Assembly: GCA_964648465.1 (NCBI GenBank) | Contig: CAZYMU010000008.1 | Coordinates: 19,667-83,666 of the forward strand | Reading direction: 5' to 3' | Source of the DNA: Aminicenans sp964648465 | Lineage (GTDB): Bacteria; Acidobacteriota; Aminicenantia; Aminicenantales; Aminicenantaceae | DNA: 64,000 bases | Shown: positions 52,613 to 60,962 of the stretch, one piece after another | Layout of the letters: every line of letters starts with the position of its first letter | Position numbering within the stretch: the stretch's first letter is position 1 | Program-made: the position numbers and the translations under genes | Notes under the pieces: model-generated | The model's database searches: none | What the model was told of the DNA's origin: nothing | The model's input: the letters and a program-made list of their open reading frames with translations, nothing else

Positions 52613-53755
52613 TCACATATTGCCATGTTTATCCCTAATCTCGGTAACTAGTTGTTGAATCCGCTTTAGAGCCTCTGTCAGATAATTCTGAGGCAGCCCG
52701 TAGCTAATTCTAATAAACTTGTCCATACCGAAATGATCACCAGGTACAATCAAAACACTCTTTTCTTGGATTAATTTATTGGCCAATTCGGTAGAGTTTA
52801 CATCCAATTGATAGCGCAGGAAGGCGATGGCTGCAGCCTGAGGTGGCACCATCCGGAAGGTATCCTTCTGATGGTCAACCCATTGTTGCAATAGGGGAAA
52901 TCCTTTGCGTATGTAATTGCGGGTACGCTGAATGATGCGAGGTCGTACATTGACGGAGAGGGCCAATGCTGCCAGTTTATTTGAAAAAATTGAAGTACTG
53001 AGGGTGGTGTATTCGTGTCTTCTCCAGATTTTATCGATGGTATCTGTGGGTCCGACAGCCCAGCCAACGCGAAGTCCCGGTAACCCGTAAGCTTTGCTCA
53101 TACTACCTACAGCCATTACCTTATCATATCGGCCATAAAAGGAAGGAGTCTCTTCATCATTAATTCGCTCAGCACCAGTGTAAACTTCATCGGCCAGGAT
53201 CCAGGCGCCCACTTCTTCTGCTGCATTAATGATAGCATTCATCTCTTCATGGGTAAGAATATAGCCGGTGGGATTATTGGGATTGCAGATGGCTATCAGC
53301 TTCGTTTTGGGTGTGACCGCCTGCTTTAGTTCATCCAAATTAACCTGCCAGCCATTATCTTCGCAAAGATGAAAGATGTTCATTTTCAGGCCATGGTTTT
53401 TAGCAATTCCCCAGATTTGCATGTAGTTTGGTAGCATGATTGCTATTTCATCTCCGGGTTGAAGTAAGGTAATGATCGAGTTATAATTGGCCTCAATAGC
53501 GCCAACGGTAACCAGGACATTACTTGAGGTGCAACCGGAGTAAAGAGCAGCGATATTTTCTCTGAGTTTCGGATTACCGTTGGCGTGGGCGTAGTCTATT
53601 TCCGTTGCCAGCAATGTTTCAATATACTCAGGACTATCAGTCAGTAGTTCTCTAAGCAGAAGAGGGTGAACACCACTCTCAGATAGATTATAATCCACCT
53701 CCTTTTCATTCTGTGATGCCATCACTTCATGTTCAAAGGGTTGAAATTCATTCAT
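52613..53755 (-). CDS. Pyridoxal-phosphate aminotransferase, class I/II (paralogue)
   Basis: 380 residues. It shows the same architecture as the protein at 8122: DYNLSESGVHP at the start, NPNNPTG, ADEVYTGAE and the Schiff-base lysine in GSMSKAYGLPGLRVGW. About half the residues look identical to the 8122 protein by eye. It lies in the island and is more GC-rich, so a second, separately acquired version is likely. Substrate unknown; members of this family include capreomycidine-synthase-like enzymes. Confidence 0.85.
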   Translation of the reverse strand: MNEFQPFEHEVMASQNEKEVDYNLSESGVHPLLLRELLTDSPEYIETLLATEIDYAHANGNPKLRENIAALYSGCTSSNVLVTVGAIEANYNSIITLLQPGDEIAIMLPNYMQIWGIAKNHGLKMNIFHLCEDNGWQVNLDELKQAVTPKTKLIAICNPNNPTGYILTHEEMNAIINAAEEVGAWILADEVYTGAERINDEETPSFYGRYDKVMAVGSMSKAYGLPGLRVGWAVGPTDTIDKIWRRHEYTTLSTSIFSNKLAALALSVNVRPRIIQRTRNYIRKGFPLLQQWVDHQKDTFRMVPPQAAAIAFLRYQLDVNSTELANKLIQEKSVLIVPGDHFGMDKFIRISYGLPQNYLTEALKRIQQLVTEIRDKHGNM

Positions 53756-53782
53756 TTTATAAAGTCTCCTTAAGCTAATTAT

Positions 53783-53835
53783 TTATTTATAAGAATTTGG
53801 TTTTTGAGCTTGCTGTGGTTTACTCTCATTTTTAT
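53783..53835. repeat. Direct repeat DR1, right copy
   Basis: Identical over 53 bases to 47273-47325. It lies upstream of the aminotransferase gene on the opposite side from the fucosidase, between that gene and the transposase remnant. Confidence 0.85.
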
Positions 53836-53898
53836 CCGATTTTCACCTGCTGACATTCATAGTCGTATAGATTATAGCGAAAATTTGTGAGAAATCAA

Positions 53899-53937
53899 AA
53901 AGAAATTCAGGAAAAGAGCTAGAAATGATATAGACTC
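53899..53937. repeat. Direct repeat DR2, right copy
   Basis: 39-base copy of the serine-hydrolase 3' end at 50173-50211, with one mismatch. Here it is out of frame and followed directly by the transposase remnant. Confidence 0.85.
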
Positions 53938-54225
53938 ATACTCAGGACAGCGGATTCTCGCAAATCCACAGAGCGGATTGCTACAGTCCAGATACTTGTT
54001 CACGACCTCCTGGATAACCGGACGAAGATAGCCGTACTATCGCTCAAAACGCTTCTTAAAACCGAATGGGTTGGCTATGCGAAACCTCCTTTCGGAGGAG
54101 AGGAGAAAGTCTTGGATTATTTTAGCCGCTACACTCACCTTATTGCAATTTCCAACAACCGTTTATTGAGAGTTGAAGTAAGTCAAAAAACTAACATGGG
54201 AATCGGGCCTAGTATAACCTATTGA
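53938..54225 (+). mobile_element. IS91-family transposase remnant
   Basis: A plus-strand frame ending at TGA (54223-54225) contains LLKTEWVGYAKPPFGGEEKV followed by LDYFSRYTHLIAISNNRLL, which matches the conserved YAKPPFGGPEQVL-x-YLSRYTHRVAISNHRLL block of IS91/IS801-type rolling-circle transposases. There is no start codon, no catalytic tyrosine region and no downstream C-terminal half, so it is dead. The terminal bases run up to the 3' end of tRNA-Leu. Confidence 0.8.
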
Positions 54226-54242
54226 TAATAAATAAGATATAA

Positions 54243-54329
54243 TGCCGAAGAGGGGACTCGAACCCCTACGAGCGAATTATGCTCACTAGCCCCTCAAGCT
54301 AGCGTGTCTACCAATTCCACCACTTCGGC
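54243..54329 (-). tRNA. tRNA-Leu (anticodon GAG)
   Basis: The reverse complement gives a complete class II tRNA of 87 bases: acceptor GCCGAAG/CTTCGGC with discriminator A, GGAATTGGTAGAC D-loop, anticodon stem CTAGC-TTGAGGG-GCTAG (anticodon GAG), a long variable arm and T-arm AGGGG-TTCGAGT-CCCCT. CCA is not encoded. It lies 65 bases after the stop of secG and probably belongs to the end of that operon. Its 3' end borders the accessory island. Confidence 0.95.
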
Positions 54330-54394
54330 ATCAGAGCTGCGAAACCGGCCTCAAAAAATGCCTTTAGACAAAGACTGCCTTCTCAAAATAATTG

Positions 54395-54796
54395 TTACTT
54401 TTCCTCTTGTTCTTTGCTTTTCTTCTCTTCTTTCTGTTTTTTTTGCTGATCTGGAGCTTTTTGTTCCTCTCCTTTCTTCTTCTCGCTTTCTGTGACTGCT
54501 GCAGGTTGTTTGCTTTCGGTTTCTGTAACTGCTGGAGGTTCTTCCCCTTTTACTACGGATTTGGCTCCTCTAGCAGAAAGAATCCAAAGCCCTATAGAGG
54601 TAAACATAAAAAGAACAGCACAAACCGTTGTGACTTTTGACAGAATATTCGTTGTGCCGCGGGGTCCAAAAACCGATTGACTTCCACCTCCACCAAATGC
54701 ACCTGCCAGATCGGCTGATTTACCTGATTGGAGCAGAACAACAACGATGAGGATAAAACAAACAACAATATGGATTAAAGTAATTAATGTAGTCAT
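54395..54796 (-). CDS. secG: Preprotein translocase subunit SecG
   Basis: 133 residues. Two transmembrane spans surround the SecG signature VVLLQSGKSADLAGAFGGGG followed by SQSVFGPRGTTNILSKVT. A charged C-terminal tail (KGEEPPAV...EEKKSKEQEEK) is longer than in E. coli (110 residues) but typical of low-conservation tails. It assists SecYEG export. Its ATG overlaps the tpiA stop by four bases, placing it last in gap-pgk-tpiA-secG. Confidence 0.93.
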   Translation of the reverse strand: MTTLITLIHIVVCFILIVVVLLQSGKSADLAGAFGGGGSQSVFGPRGTTNILSKVTTVCAVLFMFTSIGLWILSARGAKSVVKGEEPPAVTETESKQPAAVTESEKKKGEEQKAPDQQKKQKEEKKSKEQEEK

Positions 54797-55578
54797 TTTT
54801 CCTTATATGCTTTTAATGCTTCCTTTATAATTTCAATAAACGATTCAGCTTTAAGTGATGCTCCTCCGACCAAAGCTCCATCTATATCTTTTTCTTTTAA
54901 TAATGAAAGAGTATTGGCTGGTTTAACAGAACCGCCGTAGAGGATTATAGCACAGGAACCGGTCTCATTTCCATATTTTTCTGACAGTTTATTTCTTATG
55001 AAGCTGTGAACTTCCTGGGCTTGAGATGGAGCAGCGGTTAGGCCTGTTCCTATTGCCCATAGGGGCTCATAGGCTATTACTATCCGGCTGACCTCTTCTC
55101 TATTGAAGTTTCTTAATCCCACTGTTATTTGAGTCTCGACTTTACTTATTGTTTCTCCTTTTTTCCTCTCTTCTAATGACTCACCGATACACATGATTGG
55201 CACAAGTTTATTTAATAAGGCCGATTTGATCTTTTTGTTTACTGTTTCGTTTGTTTCGCCAAAGTATTGGCGTCTTTCTGAATGGCCTATAACTACATAA
55301 GTACAACCTGCGTCTTTTAACATGGTAGGGGAAATTTCTCCTGTAAAAGCACCGCTGTCTTCCCAGAAGAGATTTTGTGCGCCAATATGAAGGGAGCTTC
55401 CCTGAAATACTTTTTTTGTTGCATATAATGCTGTAAAAGGAGGGATGATTACTATTTCAGCTTCAGTCAGGTCCCTACTTTTTTCTAGAACTGTTTTGAC
55501 CAGTTCAGATGCTTTGGAAATAGTCATATTCATCTTCCAATTCCCAGCGATGAATGGTTTTCTGATATTGACTGCCAT
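54793..55578 (-). CDS. tpiA: Triosephosphate isomerase
   Basis: 261 residues. Active site residues: K15 in GNWKMN, H99 in VIGHSERR and E171 in AYEPLWAIGTG. The phosphate-gripping loop 6 and the C-terminal YGGSVKPAN / GALVGGASLK motifs are intact. It interconverts dihydroxyacetone phosphate and glyceraldehyde 3-phosphate. It starts one base after pgk ends, so the glycolytic genes are translated from a single transcript. Confidence 0.97.
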   Translation of the reverse strand: MAVNIRKPFIAGNWKMNMTISKASELVKTVLEKSRDLTEAEIVIIPPFTALYATKKVFQGSSLHIGAQNLFWEDSGAFTGEISPTMLKDAGCTYVVIGHSERRQYFGETNETVNKKIKSALLNKLVPIMCIGESLEERKKGETISKVETQITVGLRNFNREEVSRIVIAYEPLWAIGTGLTAAPSQAQEVHSFIRNKLSEKYGNETGSCAIILYGGSVKPANTLSLLKEKDIDGALVGGASLKAESFIEIIKEALKAYKEK

Positions 55579-55579
55579 T

Positions 55580-56761
55580 TTATTTCTCCCTTAAAACTTC
55601 AATGCCTGGAAGAGTCTCATTAGCGATGAATTCTAAAGATGCCCCTCCTCCAGTTGAAATATGGGAAATGTTTTTATCCAATCCTGCTTTATACACAGCT
55701 GCAGATGACTCGCCACCACCGATTATAGAAAGGGCATTAGAATTTGCGATTGCCCTGGCGATTTTATTGGTTCCTTTTGAGAATTTGTCTATTTCGAATA
55801 CACCTAAAGGGCCGTTCCAGAGAATGGTTTTTGCCTCAGAGATTATTTTTGAGTATTTATCAACTGTTTTTGGTCCTATGTCGACTGCCATGAAGTCCTT
55901 AGGGATTGGAAAATCTTCTATTGTTAGGCTTCTTGATCTGGGTTCTAATTTAGCTGCTATGATATGGTCTAAAGGAAAATGAATTTGAACACTTTTTTCC
56001 CTAGCTTTTTTTAAAAGTAAGAGGGCCAATTCTTCTTTGTCTTCTTCGATGAGAGATCGGCCGACATCGAATCCCTGGGCAGCTAGAAAAGTGTATGCCA
56101 TTGCTCCGCCTATGAGGATATTATCCGCTTTATTCAGTAGGTTTTGAATGACAGGTATTTTGTCCGATACTTTAGCCCCTCCAAGAATTATTGTATAAGG
56201 TTTTTCGGGAGAATAAATCAGTTTACTCAGATACTTAATTTCCCTTTGTAGTTGGAATCCCACTGCTGATTTTTTTACATATTGAGTGATGGCGATAATA
56301 GAAGCATGGATCCTGTGGCAGGTGCTGAATGCATCATTGACATAGAAATCTACATGTTTGGCCAATTCCTGTGCAAAGTATATGTCATTACGGCTCTCTT
56401 CTGGATAAAACCTAAGGTTTTCAAGAAGAAGAGCCTGACCATTCTTAAGTAACATTTTTAATTTATCGACTCTCTCTCCGATAACATCATCGGCAAAGGT
56501 AATTTCTTTAGAGGTCAACTCTGACAGCCTTTTTAACACAGGTTTCAGGCTTAATTCTGGTATTAATTTCCCTTTGGGGCGTCCTAAATGCGAGCCAATT
56601 ATGATTTTAGCGTCTTTATCAAGCAGATAATTCAGAGTTGGCAAAACAGTCCTTATACGGTTGTCATCTGTAATTTTGCCTTCCTGTGTAATAGGGACAT
56701 TAAAATCTACTCGAAGAAAAACAGTCTTTCCTCTGAGCTTCAAATCTTTTAGAGAAAGCAT
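55580..56761 (-). CDS. pgk: Phosphoglycerate kinase
   Basis: 393 residues. The N-terminal RVDFNVP, GSHLGRPKG, LLENLRFYPEE and the nucleotide-domain GGAKVSDKI, GGAMAYTFL, WNGPLGVFE and GGGESSAAV motifs are present. I prefer the ATG at 56761: GGTGAG lies upstream at a good distance and the protein then begins MLSLKDLKLRGKTV as usual. A GTG at 56770 would overlap the gap stop. It makes ATP and 3-phosphoglycerate, the substrate of the permuted mutase at 680. Confidence 0.96.
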   Translation of the reverse strand: MLSLKDLKLRGKTVFLRVDFNVPITQEGKITDDNRIRTVLPTLNYLLDKDAKIIIGSHLGRPKGKLIPELSLKPVLKRLSELTSKEITFADDVIGERVDKLKMLLKNGQALLLENLRFYPEESRNDIYFAQELAKHVDFYVNDAFSTCHRIHASIIAITQYVKKSAVGFQLQREIKYLSKLIYSPEKPYTIILGGAKVSDKIPVIQNLLNKADNILIGGAMAYTFLAAQGFDVGRSLIEEDKEELALLLLKKAREKSVQIHFPLDHIIAAKLEPRSRSLTIEDFPIPKDFMAVDIGPKTVDKYSKIISEAKTILWNGPLGVFEIDKFSKGTNKIARAIANSNALSIIGGGESSAAVYKAGLDKNISHISTGGGASLEFIANETLPGIEVLREK

Positions 56762-56766
56762 TATTC

Positions 56767-57768
56767 TCACCGTGAGATAAATCTGGCGAGGTCAATGAGA
56801 CGGCATGAATAACCCCATTCATTGTCGTACCATGCAAGCACTTTTACTAGGTTATTATCTATCACTCTGGTGAAAGGACCATCAACAATAGAAGAATAGG
56901 GGCTTGCCATATAATCTACCGAAACAAGAGGCTCTTCTGTATAGTAAAGTATTCCCTTTAGTTTTCCCTCAGAGGCTTCCTTAAAGGCAGCATTAATCTC
57001 ATCTGAAGTGCTGTTTTTCTTTAAAACGGCTACAAGGTCAACGAGAGAGACATTCGGAGTAGGTACTCTAATAGCTATTCCATCAATTTTTCCATTGAGT
57101 TCAGGGATAACAATTCCTGCAGCTTTCGCTGCTCCGGTTGTTGTAGGAATTTGGGATATGGCTGCTGAACGTGCTCTCCGAAGATCTTTGTGTGGGGAAT
57201 CGAGAATCCTCTGGTCACTTGTGTAAGAATGAATCGTTGTCATGAAGGCCTTTTCGATGCCGAACTTCTGATGAAGGACTTTTGTTGGAGGGGCCAAACA
57301 GTTGGTAGTGCATGAGGCATTGGAAATGATGTGATGTTTATCCGGGTCATAGGACTCCTCATTTACGCCAAGAACAATAGTTATATCTGGTTCTGTAGCT
57401 GGAGCAGATATGATAACTTTATCAGCACCTCCTCTTTCAATATGCTTGATAGCATCTTGCCTTTTCCTGAATAGGCCGGTTGATTCGATTACAATGGAAA
57501 CACCCAACTCTTTCCACGGGAGATTGCCAGGATCTTTCTCAGAGAGCACTTTTATTTTTTTATTATTGACTATTATTGCATCTTCCGAGAATGTAATGTT
57601 TGCATCTAGCACTCCGAGTACTGAATCATATTTCAACAGATGAGCCAAAGTTTTTGCATCTGTGATGTCATTGACAGCAACTATTTCAATATTAGGATCT
57701 TGATATGAAGCGCGAAATATGTTTCTGCCAATCCGGCCAAAGCCATTAATTCCGATTTTAAGATTCAT
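56767..57768 (-). CDS. gap: Glyceraldehyde-3-phosphate dehydrogenase, type I
   Basis: 333 residues. GINGFGRIGRN is the NAD-binding start, and C153 in SNASCTTNCLAP is the catalytic cysteine, with the H in IHSYTSDQ completing the pair. The start at 57768 has GGAGG six bases upstream; an in-frame start 39 bases earlier has none. It is the first gene of gap-pgk-tpiA-secG and diverges from the symporter gene at 57924. Confidence 0.96.
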   Translation of the reverse strand: MNLKIGINGFGRIGRNIFRASYQDPNIEIVAVNDITDAKTLAHLLKYDSVLGVLDANITFSEDAIIVNNKKIKVLSEKDPGNLPWKELGVSIVIESTGLFRKRQDAIKHIERGGADKVIISAPATEPDITIVLGVNEESYDPDKHHIISNASCTTNCLAPPTKVLHQKFGIEKAFMTTIHSYTSDQRILDSPHKDLRRARSAAISQIPTTTGAAKAAGIVIPELNGKIDGIAIRVPTPNVSLVDLVAVLKKNSTSDEINAAFKEASEGKLKGILYYTEEPLVSVDYMASPYSSIVDGPFTRVIDNNLVKVLAWYDNEWGYSCRLIDLARFISR

Positions 57769-57923
57769 ATAAAACCTCCACTTTTGTTTATTTTTCTTTA
57801 GTAACATAAATACCTGTTTAAATCAATTTATATTAAGATAAAAAGGAGGGTTTTTTATATTTTACTTCCATAACATTAAATTCTTATTTACAATATACAC
57901 ATTTAACAAGGAGACATTGATTG

Positions 57924-59441
57924 ATGGATGTTTTTGCCACCAATTTCAGGACAGTCGACTGGATAATAGTGTCAATCTACATCTGCATTCCTGTTGTAAT
58001 AGGTGTTATTGTCAGAAAATATGTTCGTCAGTTGAGTGATTTTATAGTTGCCGGTCGTTCGTTAAAATTGTTTATTGCTATTGCCACTCTGACCGGAACG
58101 GAGCTGGGTCTTGTCACAGTCATGTACAATTCGGAGTTAGGATTCAAACACGGTTTTTCCGCATTTCATGTGGGGATAATCGAGACTGCCTGCATTCTGG
58201 CTATAGGTTTGACAGGATTCATAGTCTATAAACTGCGCCAATTGAAGGTCATGACGATTCCAGAGTTCTATGAAATGCGTTTTGGAAGAAATGTGCGTAT
58301 TGTCGGAGGAATCATATTGGCTCTGGGAGGAATCCTTAACATGGGACTCTTTCTTCAGGCAGGTGCACGTTTTATGATGGGTGTAACCGGTTACAGCAAC
58401 CCTGCTGGTTTGAAACTTTTCATGTCAGCCATGTTGATCATGGTGCTAGTCTATACAGTTCTGGGAGGCATGGTTTCTGTAGTACTGAATGATTTCATGC
58501 AGTTTATTGTTTTGTCAATAGGAATGATCATTGGTTCTTATTTTGCGATAGCAAAGATTGGCTGGGGGACCCTGTTCAAGACACCAAATACAGTGGATAG
58601 TGCATCATGGTTTAATCCTGTTGCCGAGGGCTCTGATTTCGGAATGATTTATGTCATTTTCATGGTAGTACTAACTTTTTCCGCAGGTGCATTATGGCAG
58701 TCTGGAACGCTCCGTGCGCTGTCGGCAAAAACGCCAAAAATCGCTAAACAGCTCTATACGTGGAGTTCGATCTCTTATTTAGCCCGCCGTGTCATTCCTA
58801 TGCTGTGGGGAATATGCGCCTTCATCTTTGTCTCGCAAAGTCCAAAACTCCTGGAGGCATTTCAGGGGCCTAATGCATTAAATAGTCAATTTGGCATGCC
58901 TATCTTTATTGCCAAAGTGTTGCCGAGCGGCTTTCTGGGCATTATGGCTGCTGGGATGTTCGCTGCATTTATGTCAACACACGATAGTTACCTGCTTAGT
59001 TGGAGCTCTGTAATCACACAGGATATTGTGGCCCCTCTAAAAAAGGATCGACTCTCGGATAAAGCACGCCTTCTAATTACAAGGATTTGTATCGTAAGTA
59101 TTGGTTTATTCCTGCTTATTTGGGGGCTTTGGTTTGAAGCTCCAGTATCTCTTTGGAATTATATGGCTGTGACAGGTACGATTTATCTGGCAGGAGCATT
59201 CACTGTAGTAACAGCCGGATTATACTGGAAAAAAGCTAGTAAAACCGGTGCAACCATTGCCCTGTACGCTGGATTATTAGCCATCTTGGGAATTGGTCCC
59301 TGGACACGTGGAGATAATGTTCCTTTTTACTTTACAGATAAATTCATCGGACTCATGACTTTTATCATCGCTATCTCAGGTATGGTTATCGGGTCTCTTC
59401 TCTTTCCGGATAATCAAAAACAAAAGGAGATAGAAACATGA
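57924..59441 (+). CDS. Sodium:solute symporter (SSS family)
   Basis: 505 residues with about 13 spans. DWIIVSIYICIPVVIGV, the SDFIVAGRSLKLF region, TLTGTELGL and the MAAGMFAAFMSTHDSYLLSWSSVI motif that lines the Na2 site belong to the SSS/LeuT-fold family. The start is the ATG at 57924; AAGGAGA lies ten bases upstream. Its stop overlaps the start of a 47-residue membrane protein. Substrate unknown (this family carries sugars, proline, acetate and others). Confidence 0.9.
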   Translation: MDVFATNFRTVDWIIVSIYICIPVVIGVIVRKYVRQLSDFIVAGRSLKLFIAIATLTGTELGLVTVMYNSELGFKHGFSAFHVGIIETACILAIGLTGFIVYKLRQLKVMTIPEFYEMRFGRNVRIVGGIILALGGILNMGLFLQAGARFMMGVTGYSNPAGLKLFMSAMLIMVLVYTVLGGMVSVVLNDFMQFIVLSIGMIIGSYFAIAKIGWGTLFKTPNTVDSASWFNPVAEGSDFGMIYVIFMVVLTFSAGALWQSGTLRALSAKTPKIAKQLYTWSSISYLARRVIPMLWGICAFIFVSQSPKLLEAFQGPNALNSQFGMPIFIAKVLPSGFLGIMAAGMFAAFMSTHDSYLLSWSSVITQDIVAPLKKDRLSDKARLLITRICIVSIGLFLLIWGLWFEAPVSLWNYMAVTGTIYLAGAFTVVTAGLYWKKASKTGATIALYAGLLAILGIGPWTRGDNVPFYFTDKFIGLMTFIIAISGMVIGSLLFPDNQKQKEIET

Positions 59442-59581
59442 ATTGGCAGCAGTTATGGAAGTTTGTTTTGATTTTTACCCTTTCTGCATATTCAGTCCTT
59501 GTAATTATTGTCATTTTCGGAGGCCTGAAAAACGTTGTGGATATGCTTAAAGACCTTAAAAAACCCGTCGATTCCAAATAG
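59438..59581 (+). CDS. Small membrane protein coupled to the symporter
   Basis: 47 residues, one span: MNWQQLWKFVLIFTLSAYSV followed by LVIIVIFGGLKN and a charged tail VVDMLKDLKKPVDSK. The ATG overlaps the symporter stop (ATGA) and GGAGA lies nine bases upstream, so it is translationally coupled. Small single-span partners are known for some LeuT-fold transporters (e.g. MetS for MetP). It is too short for common gene finders and easily missed. Role in transporter assembly is inferred. Confidence 0.75.
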   Translation: MNWQQLWKFVLIFTLSAYSVLVIIVIFGGLKNVVDMLKDLKKPVDSK

Positions 59582-59605
59582 GATGTAAGTGAACTAGAGA
59601 TAGTA

Positions 59606-60040
59606 ATGACCGATAAATATCAAAAGAAGATCGAGGAATATAAGACTACTTCTGAGAAAGAAACATTCCTTTTAGCTGAAAAATTGGCAGGAAATTTTAA
59701 AGGCAAAGAGGTTGTTTTTTTATTCGGGGAACTCGGGTCAGGAAAAACGGTATTTGCCAAAGGAATTGCTTCTGGCCTTGCGCTTGAAAATGTGGATCAA
59801 GTCTGCAGCCCTTCCTATACTCTAATTAACATTTATAAAGCAAAATATATTATTTTTCATATTGATCTTTACCGGCTTGGAAAAAATTCGGAGATTTTGG
59901 ATTTGGGCTGGGAAGATTATTTAGATCAAGGTGTTATCATCGTGGAATGGGCAGAAAAGCTGAAGTTTGATTTGGATGCGATTCATGTAAAGATAGATAT
60001 TATAGATAATAATCTACGAACTATCAGAATTTGTAAATAG
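59606..60040 (+). CDS. tsaE: tRNA threonylcarbamoyladenosine biosynthesis protein TsaE
   Basis: 144 residues. Walker A GELGSGKTVF, the CSPSYTLINIY segment, HIDLYRLG and the VIIVEWAEKL end identify TsaE, the ATPase that drives t6A37 tRNA modification with TsaB and TsaD. The N-terminal extension MTDKYQKKIEEYKT is slightly longer than usual. It starts 24 bases after the small membrane protein. TsaB/TsaD are not in the window. Confidence 0.93.
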   Translation: MTDKYQKKIEEYKTTSEKETFLLAEKLAGNFKGKEVVFLFGELGSGKTVFAKGIASGLALENVDQVCSPSYTLINIYKAKYIIFHIDLYRLGKNSEILDLGWEDYLDQGVIIVEWAEKLKFDLDAIHVKIDIIDNNLRTIRICK

Positions 60041-60072
60041 CTTTTTGGCTCTATGTAATTTTAGCTGATAGT

Positions 60073-60705
60073 TTATGTTTTAAGGTTTATAGAATAAAGT
60101 AATTCCTTTGTTGCCATTTTGATGTCTTTTGCGCCGAGAATAGCTGAGATAACAGCGATACCGTCTGCTCCTGAATCAATCACTTTGGCAGCATTACTTC
60201 TATTTATCCCACCGATTGCCAGGATTGGAATGTTTACTTTATTTCTTATGGTTTGTAGACCATCTAACCCGAGGAGAAGTCTTAGATTATCTTTAGATGA
60301 TGTTGGAAAAATTGGCCCAACTCCCAGATAATCAGCTCCTTCATATTCAGCTTTTACTGCCTCCTTTTCAGTGTTTACACTGATTCCGATCAACTTGTTT
60401 TCGCCAAGGATTTTTCTGGCAAAAGGGAGGGGTATATCTTCTTGGCCCAGATGAACGCCGTCAGCATCACATGATAAAACAATATCGATTCTATCATTAA
60501 TTATGAAAGGAAGATTTCTGGATTTCACGATATCTGATGTTTTGAGAGCTAATTTGAGAAATTCCCTCGTTTTTAATTTTTTCGCTCTCAACTGGACGAT
60601 TGTTACCCCCGCCTTTAGAGCTTCATTCATCTTGGGAATAAGGCATGTTTTTCTCACTGCTTCTTGATCTGCTATCAGACAGAGTTTCCAGTTTATTGAT
60701 TTCAT
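60073..60705 (-). CDS. thiE: Thiamine-phosphate synthase
   Basis: 210 residues. VQLRAKKLKTREF, LPFIINDRIDIVLSCDADGVHLGQEDIP, DYLGVGPIFPTSSK and the phosphate site ILAIGGINRSNAAKVIDSGADGIAVISAI are the ThiE motifs. It joins HMP-PP and thiazole phosphate. I use the ATG at 60705, which gives the common N-terminus; a TTG 63 bases upstream would add residues unlike the family. No TPP riboswitch is visible upstream. It stands alone, convergent with tsaE. Confidence 0.92.
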   Translation of the reverse strand: MKSINWKLCLIADQEAVRKTCLIPKMNEALKAGVTIVQLRAKKLKTREFLKLALKTSDIVKSRNLPFIINDRIDIVLSCDADGVHLGQEDIPLPFARKILGENKLIGISVNTEKEAVKAEYEGADYLGVGPIFPTSSKDNLRLLLGLDGLQTIRNKVNIPILAIGGINRSNAAKVIDSGADGIAVISAILGAKDIKMATKELLYSINLKT

Positions 60706-60962
60706 GAAATTTGTTTTGGTTGTCAATGATCTTCTCTCTGCTGGCAGTGTACAGTTCTTAATTATCAAGCATTAATAAACAATTATCAATGAAAATAATT
60801 GTTCATGAGTTTCCTCAATTTTTTCTAATATTTTGCTTAAGGGAAAGGTGTGATTACTGCAGACTGCAAACTGCAAACTGGTTTTTTGATCGGCAGAATT
60901 GAAATTGTGAGGGGGATTATGTATATATATAGTCAAAGCAAATTAGAATAGGAGATATTTGT

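Noticed and set aside
47273..53835. DR1 copies as tRNA-derived attachment sites
   Set aside because: The repeated sequence is AT-rich and does not match the tRNA-Leu or tRNA-Arg 3' ends, and no integrase is present. Kept only as direct repeats.
60705..60962. TPP riboswitch upstream of thiE
   Set aside because: I looked for the CTGAGA and conserved GC-rich helices in the minus-strand leader and did not see them. The region has an AT-rich CAATTAT/ATAATTG hairpin and an ACTGCAA tandem only.
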